A stretch of 64,000 nucleotides of DNA from positions 23,293 through 87,292 of the forward strand of contig CAJURY010000008.1 in the NCBI GenBank assembly GCA_910589155.1, written 5' to 3'. Positions 25,449 through 33,889 of the stretch are shown one piece after another (positions within the stretch are counted from its first letter, which is position 1; every line of letters begins with the position of its first letter). Under the pieces are notes generated by a model. It was given only the letters and a program-made list of their open reading frames with translations. It did not search any database and was not told the origin of the DNA. The position numbers and the translations under genes were made by a program. The DNA comes from an uncultured Oscillospiraceae bacterium. GTDB lineage: Bacteria > Bacillota > Clostridia > Oscillospirales > Oscillospiraceae.

Positions 25449-26474
25449 TTAATCCTCCCTTTCCAGGGAGCGAATCACGCTGGCCGCATCAAAGCGGGTG
25501 TCTCTGGAATCTGTCACAAATACCACGCGGTCAATCCCCACCTGTCCGGCAACCGCTTCCGCCTGCTCTGGATGAATCCCTTCCAGATACAACCGAGAAC
25601 TGCCTTCAGGCAGTGGAAAATCTCCGCTGCCTGCGCAGAAGGAAACCCGAAACGCACCGGTGGAAAAAGCCTCAGAAAGCTGCTTCGCCGCGTTTTTTAT
25701 GGTATCGGCCTTGGAAACCGTGGAATCATACACAATTGCGCCGTTGTCTGGAAAATAAAAATGGTCAAAAACCACTTCGTCAAAGCCCAACTCCGTCAGT
25801 TCCCGGCAGATTTGCGCCAAATTTGCCAACACTGCCTCGCTGTTGGGATCCAGCCAGTAGCAGCCGTTGCCATCCGCCCACAGCACGCCGCTTTCCAGCG
25901 CCAGACCGCTGGCGGTATGCGCCTTGGCAAAGGCAAGGTCGCAAAAAGCGGGAAGCCGGGCAATCACATGATAATCCCCGCCCCGCAGATAAGCAATCAA
26001 GTCGTCCACTGCGGCTACATCCAGCGCGTCTGCTCTGGACGCGCCGTTTAAGCTGGTGGAATAATAAAAATTTCCGTAAATACTTTTCACGTCCAGCATG
26101 ACCACAGAACCGGCGGGCAGCGCCTCAATGGCGCTACGCACTCCAGCCACGTCGTCCAAAAGCATCTGCGTGGTAGCGTAATATCCAGAAAATTTTTCCG
26201 ATTCCGTAGGTTCTCCGTTTTCTTCCGTCCCGTCCACATAATCGATTGCAACGGTTTCCGCCGGAACCTTCTCTTTTTGCAGCGCCGGCTCGCCGGAAAG
26301 CCCCAGGGTCGAGCGTCCAAAATCAAAGCGGACGCCCTCGCGGGTATAAACCACATACCGCTGGAGCCAGACCATCCAGCACAGCAGGCAAACCGCCGCA
26401 ATTAAAACAGAAACCCCCAGAAAAACACCAAGCTTTTTCAGTCTTGATTTTGTTCGATAGGATATGACAAGCAT
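25449..26474 (-). CDS. Membrane-anchored putative glycoside hydrolase (DUF4015-like)
   Basis: 341 residues. A basic N-terminus and one signal anchor (about 15-35, LGVFLGVSVLIAAVCLLCWM) lead to an extracytoplasmic barrel-like domain with VVMLDVKSIYGNFYYST, VIARLPAFCDLAF and LTELGFDEVVFDHFYFPD. These recall the putative TIM-barrel hydrolases of the DUF4015 group, where DVKS and ...D.. strands are conserved. Substrate and activity are unproven; some such proteins may lack activity. It follows prmA by one base with a strong GGAGG site, so the two are probably one transcript. Confidence 0.7.
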   Translation of the reverse strand: MLVISYRTKSRLKKLGVFLGVSVLIAAVCLLCWMVWLQRYVVYTREGVRFDFGRSTLGLSGEPALQKEKVPAETVAIDYVDGTEENGEPTESEKFSGYYATTQMLLDDVAGVRSAIEALPAGSVVMLDVKSIYGNFYYSTSLNGASRADALDVAAVDDLIAYLRGGDYHVIARLPAFCDLAFAKAHTASGLALESGVLWADGNGCYWLDPNSEAVLANLAQICRELTELGFDEVVFDHFYFPDNGAIVYDSTVSKADTIKNAAKQLSEAFSTGAFRVSFCAGSGDFPLPEGSSRLYLEGIHPEQAEAVAGQVGIDRVVFVTDSRDTRFDAASVIRSLERED

Positions 26475-26475
26475 A

Positions 26476-27447
26476 TTAAGCCTCCTTCGCTACTACGCAC
26501 CGCCAGTCCTCTTTTGCCTTGGTTTCCAGAACCTGAAGCCCTGCCTCTTTCAGTCCTTCGTAAATTTCAGGCAGACGGGTATCCAAAATACCGGAGCAAA
26601 TAACAATGGTTTCTCTTTGCAGCAGCCGGTGCAGCGCCGGAAGCAAGGATAAAATGACGTCCGCCACGATATTGATGAGCACCACGTCATAGTTTTTTGC
26701 GCAAAGCTCCCGCATCAATGGCGTATCCTCGCTGACGTTGCCGGTGCATGCCCGAAAAACATCCCTGCCAAACCCGTTATAGGCGGCGTTTTCTTCTGCG
26801 ATGCCCTCCGCCTTGGGATCGATGTCCACGCAAATCGCTTCCTTTGCGCCCAGGCGCAAAGCGGCAATGGACAAAATGCCGCTGCCGGATCCCAGATCTA
26901 TCACCCGGCTGCCGGGCAAAAGCCGCTCCTCCAGAGCCTCCATGCACATCTGCGTGGAAGGATGCGCGCCAGTGCCGAAGGTAAGGCCGGGGTCTAAAAC
27001 AACTGGAATCCTGCCGGATGCATCCGTGTCCGCCAGCCAGTAAGGCAGCACCACCAAACGGTTGCCCACCGGCTGTGGCGGATAATTTTCCTTCCAGCTA
27101 TCTTCCCAGTTTTCCTCCGCCATGGGCGCAGCCGTTACTGCAAGAGAGCCAAACTGCACATTGGGCAGGCGGTTTCGCAAAGCCTCCAGAGAGGCCTTCA
27201 GCGTTTCCACCTTCTCTTGCTCCCTGCCGTCCATTTCCAGATAAAGCTTAATCTGGGACAAGCCTTGAAGCCTTTTTTCCAGTTCCTCATCAATATAATC
27301 CCAGTATGCCCGGTTATTTTCCAAAAACGCCTCGTATTCTATTTGGTCGTCAATCACAAAGCTGTCGTATCCCTGGGCAGTCAGATGCGCGCCCAAAGCT
27401 TCAATGCCGGACGAGGCAGTTTGAATCGTCAGTTCCAACCACTGCAT
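26476..27447 (-). CDS. prmA: Ribosomal protein L11 methyltransferase
   Basis: 323 residues from ATG 27445-27447 (GGAGG, 7 nt). The N-terminal substrate domain (MQWLELTIQTASSGIEALGA) is followed by a Rossmann methyltransferase with PGLTFGTGAHPSTQMCMEAL, the SAM motif VIDLGSGSGILSIAAL and the VLINIVADVI motif that replaces NPPF in this family. It trimethylates L11 residues in other bacteria. Promoter at 27476-27504. Confidence 0.95.
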   Translation of the reverse strand: MQWLELTIQTASSGIEALGAHLTAQGYDSFVIDDQIEYEAFLENNRAYWDYIDEELEKRLQGLSQIKLYLEMDGREQEKVETLKASLEALRNRLPNVQFGSLAVTAAPMAEENWEDSWKENYPPQPVGNRLVVLPYWLADTDASGRIPVVLDPGLTFGTGAHPSTQMCMEALEERLLPGSRVIDLGSGSGILSIAALRLGAKEAICVDIDPKAEGIAEENAAYNGFGRDVFRACTGNVSEDTPLMRELCAKNYDVVLINIVADVILSLLPALHRLLQRETIVICSGILDTRLPEIYEGLKEAGLQVLETKAKEDWRCVVAKEA

Positions 27448-27475
27448 AACTGCGCCTCCTTTTCCCGTTTTTCTT

Positions 27476-27504
27476 ATTTTACATGATAGGCGCTCAATTG
27501 ACAA
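27476..27504 (-). promoter_or_regulatory. Promoter of prmA
   Basis: On the minus strand, TTGTCA (27499-27504), a 17-nt spacer and TAAAAT (27476-27481). Confidence 0.7.
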
Positions 27505-27565
27505 GAGATTCCCCCATTTTTTTCATTTTGCCGAAAATTCGCTTTCCCTTTTCCGAAAAGTGGTG

Positions 27566-27571
27566 TATAAT
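27566..27571 (+). promoter_or_regulatory. -10 box of the M16 peptidase-lgt operon
   Basis: A perfect TATAAT preceded by GTGG; no convincing -35 (TTTCCC at 17 nt). It lies about 30 bp before the first gene of the plus-strand operon. Confidence 0.5.
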
Positions 27572-27601
27572 AGCATCAACCATGAAAGGATGAACCGCAT
27601 A

Positions 27602-28867
27602 ATGGATAGAATTGAACTTCTGCCCGGGATTTTTTTCCAGGCAGCCCAAACCACACGTTTCAAAACCGCCTGTTTCAGCCTTCATTTACTGCGTCCGCTG
27701 CGCAAGGAGGAAGCCGCAAAAAACGCGCTGCTTGCCAACGTGCTCATGCGCGGTACCGCTAAGCACCCCAATCTTCGCAGCATTTCCGCCATGCTGGATC
27801 ATCTGTACGGCGCAAGCGCCGGACCGCTGGTGCGAAAAAACGGCGAGGTGCAGACCTGCGGCTTTTTCATGAGCTTTGTGGAAGACCGCTTTGCGCTGGA
27901 AAAGGAGAAAATCCTCGCCGCCATGGTAGATTTTCTCCGGGAACTGCTTCTGGAGCCACTGACTGAAAACGACGCTTTCCCCGCGGATATTGTCGCGGGG
28001 GAAAAGCAAAATCTCATCAACATGATTGCCTCCGAGGTAAACGACAAGCGCGCTTACGCCGACCAGAAAATGCTGCGAGCCATGTTCGCAAACGACCCCG
28101 GCAACGTCTCCCGTCTGGGAGAAATAGAAGACGTGCAGGCCATTACCCCTGCGGCTCTGTTCGCCCACTTCCAGCACATTCTCGCCCATTCCAAAATTGA
28201 GATTTTTTATGCTGGAAGTCAGTCGCCGGAGACTGTGGCCGGGCTTTTCGCCAACGCTCTGGCTGCGATTCCCAGGCAAACGCCGGACGAGGTGGTAATT
28301 CGCGGGTTCCAGCCTGTAGGCAAGCCGCAATATTTGGAAGAAACCATGGACGTCACACAGGGAAAGCTTTCCATGGGCTTTACCACCGAGTGCACTTGCC
28401 GGGATCCAGAATATCCGGCGCTGGTACTTTTTAACGCCGTATTTGGCGCAGGCGTGACCAGTAAGCTATTTATGAACGTCCGGGAAAAGCTGTCGCTTTG
28501 CTACTACGCCAGCTCCTCCCTGCTTTCATCCAAGGGCGTGATGGTAGTTTCCTCCGGAATTCAGACAGAAAACTATGAAACGGCGAAAGCGGAAATTCTG
28601 CGCCAGCTCACCGCATGCCAGAATGGAGAAATCACAGAAGATGAGCTGCTTTCGGCAAAAAAGGCGCTGTGCTCCAGTTTGGACGGCATCGGCGATTCTT
28701 TAAGCCGCATGGAGGATTTTTGCAGCTTCCGCGTGCTTGCGCAATTCCCCATGTCCCCGGCGGCGTATAAGGCCGCTTTAGAAGCCGTCACCGTTGCCGA
28801 AATTGCCGCCGCCGCGCAAAAAGTGCGGTTGGATACCATTTTGCTTTTGAAGGGGGCTACCAAGTGA
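27602..28867 (+). CDS. M16 peptidase-like protein, inactive partner (YfmF type)
   Basis: 421 residues from ATG 27602, with an in-frame ATG 12 nt upstream as alternative. The two-lobed M16 fold is suggested by LLRPLRKEEAAKNALLANVL at the start and ETMDVTQGKLSMGF in the second half. The zinc site HxxEH is absent (the position reads SAMLDHLYG). In Firmicutes this protein pairs with an active M16 protein, annotated from B. subtilis as part of the EF-P 5-aminopentanol modification set. It overlaps the next gene by 4 bp, so the partners are co-translated. Confidence 0.85.
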   Translation: MDRIELLPGIFFQAAQTTRFKTACFSLHLLRPLRKEEAAKNALLANVLMRGTAKHPNLRSISAMLDHLYGASAGPLVRKNGEVQTCGFFMSFVEDRFALEKEKILAAMVDFLRELLLEPLTENDAFPADIVAGEKQNLINMIASEVNDKRAYADQKMLRAMFANDPGNVSRLGEIEDVQAITPAALFAHFQHILAHSKIEIFYAGSQSPETVAGLFANALAAIPRQTPDEVVIRGFQPVGKPQYLEETMDVTQGKLSMGFTTECTCRDPEYPALVLFNAVFGAGVTSKLFMNVREKLSLCYYASSSLLSSKGVMVVSSGIQTENYETAKAEILRQLTACQNGEITEDELLSAKKALCSSLDGIGDSLSRMEDFCSFRVLAQFPMSPAAYKAALEAVTVAEIAAAAQKVRLDTILLLKGATK

Positions 28868-30144
28868 AACAAACCTATTATGAAAAGCTGGACGAACGGG
28901 TTTTTGAGACCAGACTGCCCAATGGATTGGCCGTTTTTGTTCTGCCAAAAAAAGGGTTTTCCCAAAAATGCGCCTATTTCGTCACCAATTACGGTTCTAT
29001 CGACACCAAATTTACCCAAGACGGCAAAAAAATCGAAACGCCAGCCGGAGTCGCCCATTATCTGGAACATAAAATGTTCGATCTTCCCGGTCGGGATGTA
29101 ATGGCGGAGTTTTCCGCCCTGGGCGCAAATCCCAACGCCTTTACCAGCTATCACCGCACCGCCTACTGCTTTAGCTGTACAGAGCATTTTGAAGCTTGTC
29201 TGGAGCTGCTTCTTACCTACGTTTCCACCCCTTATTTTACCCAGGAAAGCGTGGAAAAGGAGCGAGGTATCATCAATCAGGAAATTTTGATGTATGAAGA
29301 CAGCGCGGATTCCAAGGGCTACGAGGATTTGTTCGCCATGATGCTGCAAAACCATCCCGCAAAAACGCCCATCGCCGGTTCCGTGGAAAGCGTGGCGGAA
29401 ATTACCGCCCAGACCCTTTACGACTGTTTTACCGCTTTCTACCAGCCCACCAATATGGCGCTTTGCGTAGTGGGAGACGTTGACCCGGCGGCTGTTGCTG
29501 AAACCGCCTTACGTCTGCTGCCCCAGACTTCCGCGCCAGTCGCCCTGCGGGACTACGGCGAACCGGAACAGCTCACAAGCGGCGTGCGGGAATTTACCCG
29601 GGAAATGGACGTTTCCATGCCCACCTTCCTTTTGGGCTTTAAATGTCCCGTGCCGGAAAACGGCGAAGCGCTGGCGCGTATGCGCATTGTGGGCGATCTG
29701 GCGGCGGAAGCGCTTTTAGGCGAATCCTCCGCGCTGTATCTCCGGCTTTACGATGAAGCGCTCATTGACGGATCCTTTGGCGGAGGTTTTGAGGATCTGC
29801 CCGGCGCAGCCATGTTCACCTGCGGCGGGGACAGTCCCAAGCCCTTTGCGGTACGGGACGCAATTTTAGCGGAAGCCCGGCGGCTTGCCAACGAAGGCAT
29901 TGAGAAAGAAACCTTTGAAGCCTTGAAAAAATCCGCCATGGGCCGCCGCATTCGCAGCCTGGACAATTTCGATGGCGTTTGCTTCCGGCTTTGCGAAAGT
30001 TATTTTGAAGGAATTTCCTATTTGGACTTTCCAGAAATTTACGCGTCTGTCACCCGGCAGGAGGCGGAAGCCTTCCTGCGGGAGAATCTGACCTTTGAAC
30101 GCAGCAGTACCGCTGTGATTTATCCAAGGAATTGGGAGGCATAA
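28864..30144 (+). CDS. M16 zinc peptidase (YfmH type)
   Basis: 426 residues. The inverted zinc motif HYLEHKMF is near residue 60, and the downstream glutamate region is EKERGIINQEILMYEDS. A C-terminal half completes the fold. It is the active partner of the preceding HxxEH-less protein, like the YmfF/YmfH pair. The role in EF-P modification is known from B. subtilis only, and the target here is an inference. lgt follows after 2 nt. Confidence 0.88.
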   Translation: MKQTYYEKLDERVFETRLPNGLAVFVLPKKGFSQKCAYFVTNYGSIDTKFTQDGKKIETPAGVAHYLEHKMFDLPGRDVMAEFSALGANPNAFTSYHRTAYCFSCTEHFEACLELLLTYVSTPYFTQESVEKERGIINQEILMYEDSADSKGYEDLFAMMLQNHPAKTPIAGSVESVAEITAQTLYDCFTAFYQPTNMALCVVGDVDPAAVAETALRLLPQTSAPVALRDYGEPEQLTSGVREFTREMDVSMPTFLLGFKCPVPENGEALARMRIVGDLAAEALLGESSALYLRLYDEALIDGSFGGGFEDLPGAAMFTCGGDSPKPFAVRDAILAEARRLANEGIEKETFEALKKSAMGRRIRSLDNFDGVCFRLCESYFEGISYLDFPEIYASVTRQEAEAFLRENLTFERSSTAVIYPRNWEA

Positions 30145-30146
30145 TT

Positions 30147-31007
30147 ATGTACACTGAAATTTCATTTCCCGCTTTAGGCATTACACTAAATCCTTCCACC
30201 GGTTTTTCCGTTTTTGGAATAGAAATTCGGTGGTACGGCGTGATCATTGCCTTCGGATTGCTCTTGGCTGTAATTTATGCTATGCGGCGATGCAAGCAGT
30301 TCGGCTTTACTCAGGACGATCTCATCGACGGTCTTTTGGTTACGCTGCCCATTGCAATCATCGGCGCAAGAATTTATTACTGCGCTTTTAACTGGTCTGT
30401 ATTTGCAGACAATCCCATTTCCGTTTTGTATATTCATCAAGGCGGCATCGCTATCTACGGCAGCATCATTGGCGCGGTGATTGGTATTCTCATCATTGCC
30501 AAATGGAAGAAGATCAACATATTTTCCATTTTGGATCTCACAAGCCTGGGCTTTCTCATCGGGCAGTTCGTGGGGCGATGGGGCAATTTCATGAACCGGG
30601 AAGCCTTTGGCGAGGAAACTGCAAGTTTTCTTCGCATGGGGCTTTTGAACCCGGAGACCGGGATTGTCACCTATTATCATCCCACCTTTCTCTATGAATC
30701 CCTCTGGAATTTCGCAGGCTTTTTGATGTTGAACGCATATTACAAGCGCAGAAAGTTTGACGGCGAGGTTGCACTTCTATACACCGCCTGGTATGGTCTG
30801 GGCAGAGCTTTCATTGAAGGGCTGCGCACAGACAGTCTGTACATTGGCGCCACAGGCATTCGGGTCAGTCAGGTTCTGGCGGCGGTTTCCTGCGTCTTGG
30901 CAGTCGCACTGCTGGTATGGCTGCGCTTTCTCAGAAAAAAGCCCTTGCCGGAGCTTTTTGTCAATCGCGCAGCAACACAGAAATCCACCGATTTGGAGAA
31001 TCGCTAA
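30147..31007 (+). CDS. lgt: Prolipoprotein diacylglyceryl transferase
   Basis: 286 residues from ATG 30147 (GGGAGG, 7 nt upstream). Seven transmembrane segments. The Lgt signature GRWGNFMNREAFGEE is near residue 140, with the essential IRWYGVII at the N-terminus and LYESLWNF later. It transfers diacylglycerol from phosphatidylglycerol to the lipobox cysteine of prolipoproteins, such as the one encoded at 31764-32987. Confidence 0.96.
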   Translation: MYTEISFPALGITLNPSTGFSVFGIEIRWYGVIIAFGLLLAVIYAMRRCKQFGFTQDDLIDGLLVTLPIAIIGARIYYCAFNWSVFADNPISVLYIHQGGIAIYGSIIGAVIGILIIAKWKKINIFSILDLTSLGFLIGQFVGRWGNFMNREAFGEETASFLRMGLLNPETGIVTYYHPTFLYESLWNFAGFLMLNAYYKRRKFDGEVALLYTAWYGLGRAFIEGLRTDSLYIGATGIRVSQVLAAVSCVLAVALLVWLRFLRKKPLPELFVNRAATQKSTDLENR

Positions 31008-31053
31008 CTGGCCGTATACAGCATAGGATAAGCAGATAGAAAGGAGATTGCTT

Positions 31054-31398
31054 ATGTTTGATTTTGATTCCTTCAAGGAAAAGGCAGCAACCACCGCCAA
31101 TACCGCTGCCGCCGCCGCGAAACGGTTGGCAGGCGCAGTGAAAACCAACGTTACCGTATACTCCGAGGAAGAACGGCTGAAAGGCGTTTATCAGGCGCTT
31201 GGGAAGCAGTTTTATCAATCCCAGACAAAAGGAATTGACATGGAAGCAGAAACTGTGGCTGATTTGTGCCGGCAAGCTACAGAAATTTTGCAACGCATTG
31301 ATTCCCTTCGCGCACAGGAGGATGTTTCCGACCGTAAAACACATAAGGATACTTACACGGAAGAAACCATTACGAATTCTGATTTTGCTGACCTATGA
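31054..31398 (+). CDS. Small helical protein of unknown function
   Basis: 114 residues from ATG 31054 with AAAGGAG upstream. The N-terminal half is an alanine-rich helix (EKAATTANTAAAAAKRLAGA) followed by a longer amphipathic helix with VYSEEERLKGVYQALGKQFY and VADLCRQATEILQRIDSLR. No catalytic motif, no cysteine pair and no transmembrane segment are visible. It follows lgt by 46 nt and ends shortly before a terminator. I do not recognise the family. It looks like a coiled-coil protein, perhaps membrane- or chaperone-associated. Confidence 0.7.
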   Translation: MFDFDSFKEKAATTANTAAAAAKRLAGAVKTNVTVYSEEERLKGVYQALGKQFYQSQTKGIDMEAETVADLCRQATEILQRIDSLRAQEDVSDRKTHKDTYTEETITNSDFADL

Positions 31399-31453
31399 CA
31401 GCAAAGCGTTATAAGGGGCTTGCCAGCTAGCAGGAATCGATTTGCTGAACAGA

Positions 31454-31489
31454 CAGCCAGAGCATGGAAACACTCCCATGCTCTGGCTG
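31454..31489 (+). terminator. Terminator of the M16-lgt operon
   Basis: A perfect 14-bp stem CAGCCAGAGCATGG/CCATGCTCTGGCTG with an 8-nt loop and CACTTTTTCTT after it on the plus strand. Confidence 0.92.
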
Positions 31490-31587
31490 CACTTTTTCTT
31501 ACAAAACACCTGTCGGATTCTTTAGCCGCCCTGTATAAATGGGCAAATCCCACAAAATACAATTATTTCATTCAATACATATGAAAA

Positions 31588-31617
31588 AATTCCCAAGCGC
31601 AAAAGCACTTGGGAATT
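31588..31617 (-). terminator. Terminator after tRNA-Gly
   Basis: A 10-bp stem AATTCCCAAG/CTTGGGAATT with a 10-nt loop, followed on the minus strand by TTTTTCATA, directly after the tRNA 3' end. Confidence 0.85.
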
Positions 31618-31693
31618 TGGAGCGGGTGACGAGGCTCGAACTCGCTACCTCCACCTTGGCAAGGTGGCGCTCTACCGGATGAGCTACACCCGC
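31618..31693 (-). tRNA. tRNA-Gly (anticodon GCC), CCA encoded
   Basis: A full cloverleaf on the minus strand: acceptor GCGGGTG/CACCCGC, D-arm AGCTCATCCGGTAGAGC, anticodon stem CCACC/GGTGG with loop TTGCCAA (anticodon GCC) and T-loop GTTCGAGCC. The 3' CCA is encoded (31618-31620). Confidence 0.97.
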
Positions 31694-31763
31694 ATCAGCA
31701 GGATTTATTATAGCACATCCTGCAAATTTGTCAAGCCTTTATTTACATTTCCTTGAAAAATTT

Positions 31764-32987
31764 TCAAGGCTCAACAGGTTCCTCACTGGGCGTCTCGGGT
31801 TCCGTTGGTTGGGATTCTGTCGGCAATTCTGGTTCTGTCGGCTCCGTGTCTGGCGGCTGCGTACCTTGCGTTGGTTCTATCGCCGTGCCGGTTGGTTCCT
31901 CCGGCTCCTCCGGGCCGCAGTTTGGATAATTCTCCCGCTGCCAGGTATATTCCTGCATATCCGCATCCGCCCGGTAATTTAGAAAATCCAGTTCCAAATC
32001 TCCACACAAGTCCACATAATAATACACATCCTCCACGCGCACCAGATTCCAAAACCACCTTTCCTCCTGCCGCGTACCGCTGACTACCTGACATTCCAGC
32101 CCGGAATCCTTGCAAAGCGTCTCAAAAACCCTGGCAAACGCCTCGCTGTCTCCCCGCCCTTGGCAAAGCAAGTCGTAAAACGGCGTAACAGAGCGCTCCT
32201 GCTGATAAGCAAACCGTTCTTTTAGAAAGGCATACAGCCGCTGGAAGCGCACGCTTTCGCTGGAATCGCTGCTGGCATAGCCTTTTGCAGAATTTAAAAT
32301 CGTCTGCACCTGCTCTCGCATAGAGGCCATGCGCTCCGGCGTGGTTTCATAATGGAACTGAAACTCCATCACCCGCACCTTGCCCGTCTGGGGATAAACA
32401 TTTACCCAAACCCGCGGCTTTTCCATGATCATTTCTGGATGCTCTGTGCAATATTGAGAAACGTAATTCAAAAAATTGGTATTTTCAAAGCTGGAGACCT
32501 GCAAAACAAGGTTATTTGAAAATCGATTTAATGCGTCGCGGACTTGTTCCTGCGCCTGGGCAACGCCCCGCACAGAGCGAATCTGCTGAATCTCCTCCAG
32601 CGTATGTCTAAAATCCAAACGCACCTGGATGACTTGTTCTTCATTGTATTGGGTGCGCTCGTAGGCGATATTTTTTACTGCATAAGCGCCGATGGGATCA
32701 GAATACACCACATAATCCACTGCCTGCTCCAAGTCCTGCTCCAGCCTGTCGCCATAGCTTCCAATTCCAATGAAGCCTTCCTCCTTGCCGCTGCCCACAA
32801 AGCCCAGCAGGATTGTCCGTAAATCCAGATAAGTTTCCGCCTGTTGCACTTGCGGCTCCGCCTCCGACTCGGAAGCGTACTGCTCATTGTGCGGCGCGAC
32901 ATAGACATAGCTACCCTCAGACCACGCCGCGCAACCCGAAAGCGCGGCCAAAAACAGCAGAAATAGCAGGAGCAAGATTCGTTTCAT
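31764..32987 (-). CDS. Lipoprotein with degenerate transglutaminase-like domain
   Basis: 407 residues. The signal peptide ends with lipobox LSGC near residue 19, so it is an Lgt/Lsp substrate. The C-terminal half (about 230-345) follows the transglutaminase-core pattern: FYDLLCQGRGDSEAFARVFETL, GLECQVVSGTR, WFWNLVRVEDVYYYVDL. The usual catalytic Cys (GxCQGYA) is replaced by Asp/Ser and the His of HAWN by Phe/Trp, so the site looks dead. A ~60-residue tail is rich in Pro, Thr and Glu (repeats of PTEPE, PTESQ). It is 12 nt downstream of yitT and probably in the same transcript. Confidence 0.75.
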   Translation of the reverse strand: MKRILLLLFLLFLAALSGCAAWSEGSYVYVAPHNEQYASESEAEPQVQQAETYLDLRTILLGFVGSGKEEGFIGIGSYGDRLEQDLEQAVDYVVYSDPIGAYAVKNIAYERTQYNEEQVIQVRLDFRHTLEEIQQIRSVRGVAQAQEQVRDALNRFSNNLVLQVSSFENTNFLNYVSQYCTEHPEMIMEKPRVWVNVYPQTGKVRVMEFQFHYETTPERMASMREQVQTILNSAKGYASSDSSESVRFQRLYAFLKERFAYQQERSVTPFYDLLCQGRGDSEAFARVFETLCKDSGLECQVVSGTRQEERWFWNLVRVEDVYYYVDLCGDLELDFLNYRADADMQEYTWQRENYPNCGPEEPEEPTGTAIEPTQGTQPPDTEPTEPELPTESQPTEPETPSEEPVEP

Positions 32988-32999
32988 CGTTTTCCTTCC

Positions 33000-33863
33000 T
33001 TACAGGGCGTCCTTACTGTATCTGGAGAAGCCGTCGCCCAAAACCTGATGGCTCTCCTGCAAAATAATAAAAGCGTTGGGGTCGATCCCCACCACCAGTT
33101 CCTTCAACTCCGCAAGCTGCTGCTTTTTCACCGCAGTCAACAAAACCTTGGTATCTTTGTGGCTGTAGGTTCCCTGGCCGTAAAGGAAGGTAGAACCGCG
33201 ATCCAGCTTTTGCCCCACCAGCACCGCGATCTCTTCCGTTTTTTCGGAGATAATCAGCGCCACTCTGGAATAGTCGAAGCTGTAAACCACAGCGTCTACT
33301 ACTTGGGAACAGGCCACCAGCGTAATGCCGCAGTACAAAATATTGGAAAAATCCCGGAAGGTAATGCCTGTCAAAAGCGCCACAACCACGTCAAAGCTTA
33401 AAACAATTTTTCCAATGGGGATATTGCGATAACGCTTTTTCAAAAGCCGCACAATAATATCTGAACCGCCAGTGGACGCACCTGCCAGAAACACCAGCCC
33501 TGCGCCGGCGCCGCAGAGGATACCGCCATACAGCGCCCCCAAAAACGGCTCTGTTTCAATGGGCGGCACGTGGGTGAACACACTCAGGAAAAAGGATAGT
33601 CCGGCAGAGCCAATCAAGGAGCCGAAGAAGAATTTTTTTCCGATGCTTCTCCATCCTACAATAAACAACGGAATATTCGCAATCAGCGTCACAGTACTCA
33701 CTGTGCCCCATTTGGTCAGATGCACCAAAATCTGCGCAAGACCAGACAGACCGCCTGCATTGATGTTATGCGGCTCCAGAAACAGGTCAAACCCCAGTCC
33801 AAACAGCGCGCAGCCCCCCAGGATTTCCAGAACCCAAATGACCCAGTTTTTGTATTTTTTCAA
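33000..33863 (-). CDS. YitT-family membrane protein (DUF2179)
   Basis: 287 residues starting at TTG 33861-33863 with AAGGGGA 9 nt upstream; a longer upstream ORF overlaps parC and is not credible. Five to six transmembrane helices with GLGFDLFLEPHNINAGGLSGLAQIL, GSLIGSAGLSFFLSVF and the cytoplasmic C-terminal DUF2179 domain. The YitT family is widespread and of unclear role (possible transporter). It lies between parC and the lipoprotein, in the same direction. Confidence 0.85.
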   Translation of the reverse strand: MKKYKNWVIWVLEILGGCALFGLGFDLFLEPHNINAGGLSGLAQILVHLTKWGTVSTVTLIANIPLFIVGWRSIGKKFFFGSLIGSAGLSFFLSVFTHVPPIETEPFLGALYGGILCGAGAGLVFLAGASTGGSDIIVRLLKKRYRNIPIGKIVLSFDVVVALLTGITFRDFSNILYCGITLVACSQVVDAVVYSFDYSRVALIISEKTEEIAVLVGQKLDRGSTFLYGQGTYSHKDTKVLLTAVKKQQLAELKELVVGIDPNAFIILQESHQVLGDGFSRYSKDAL

Positions 33864-33889
33864 TGCGAAGATCCCCTTTCGGCAAGTTT

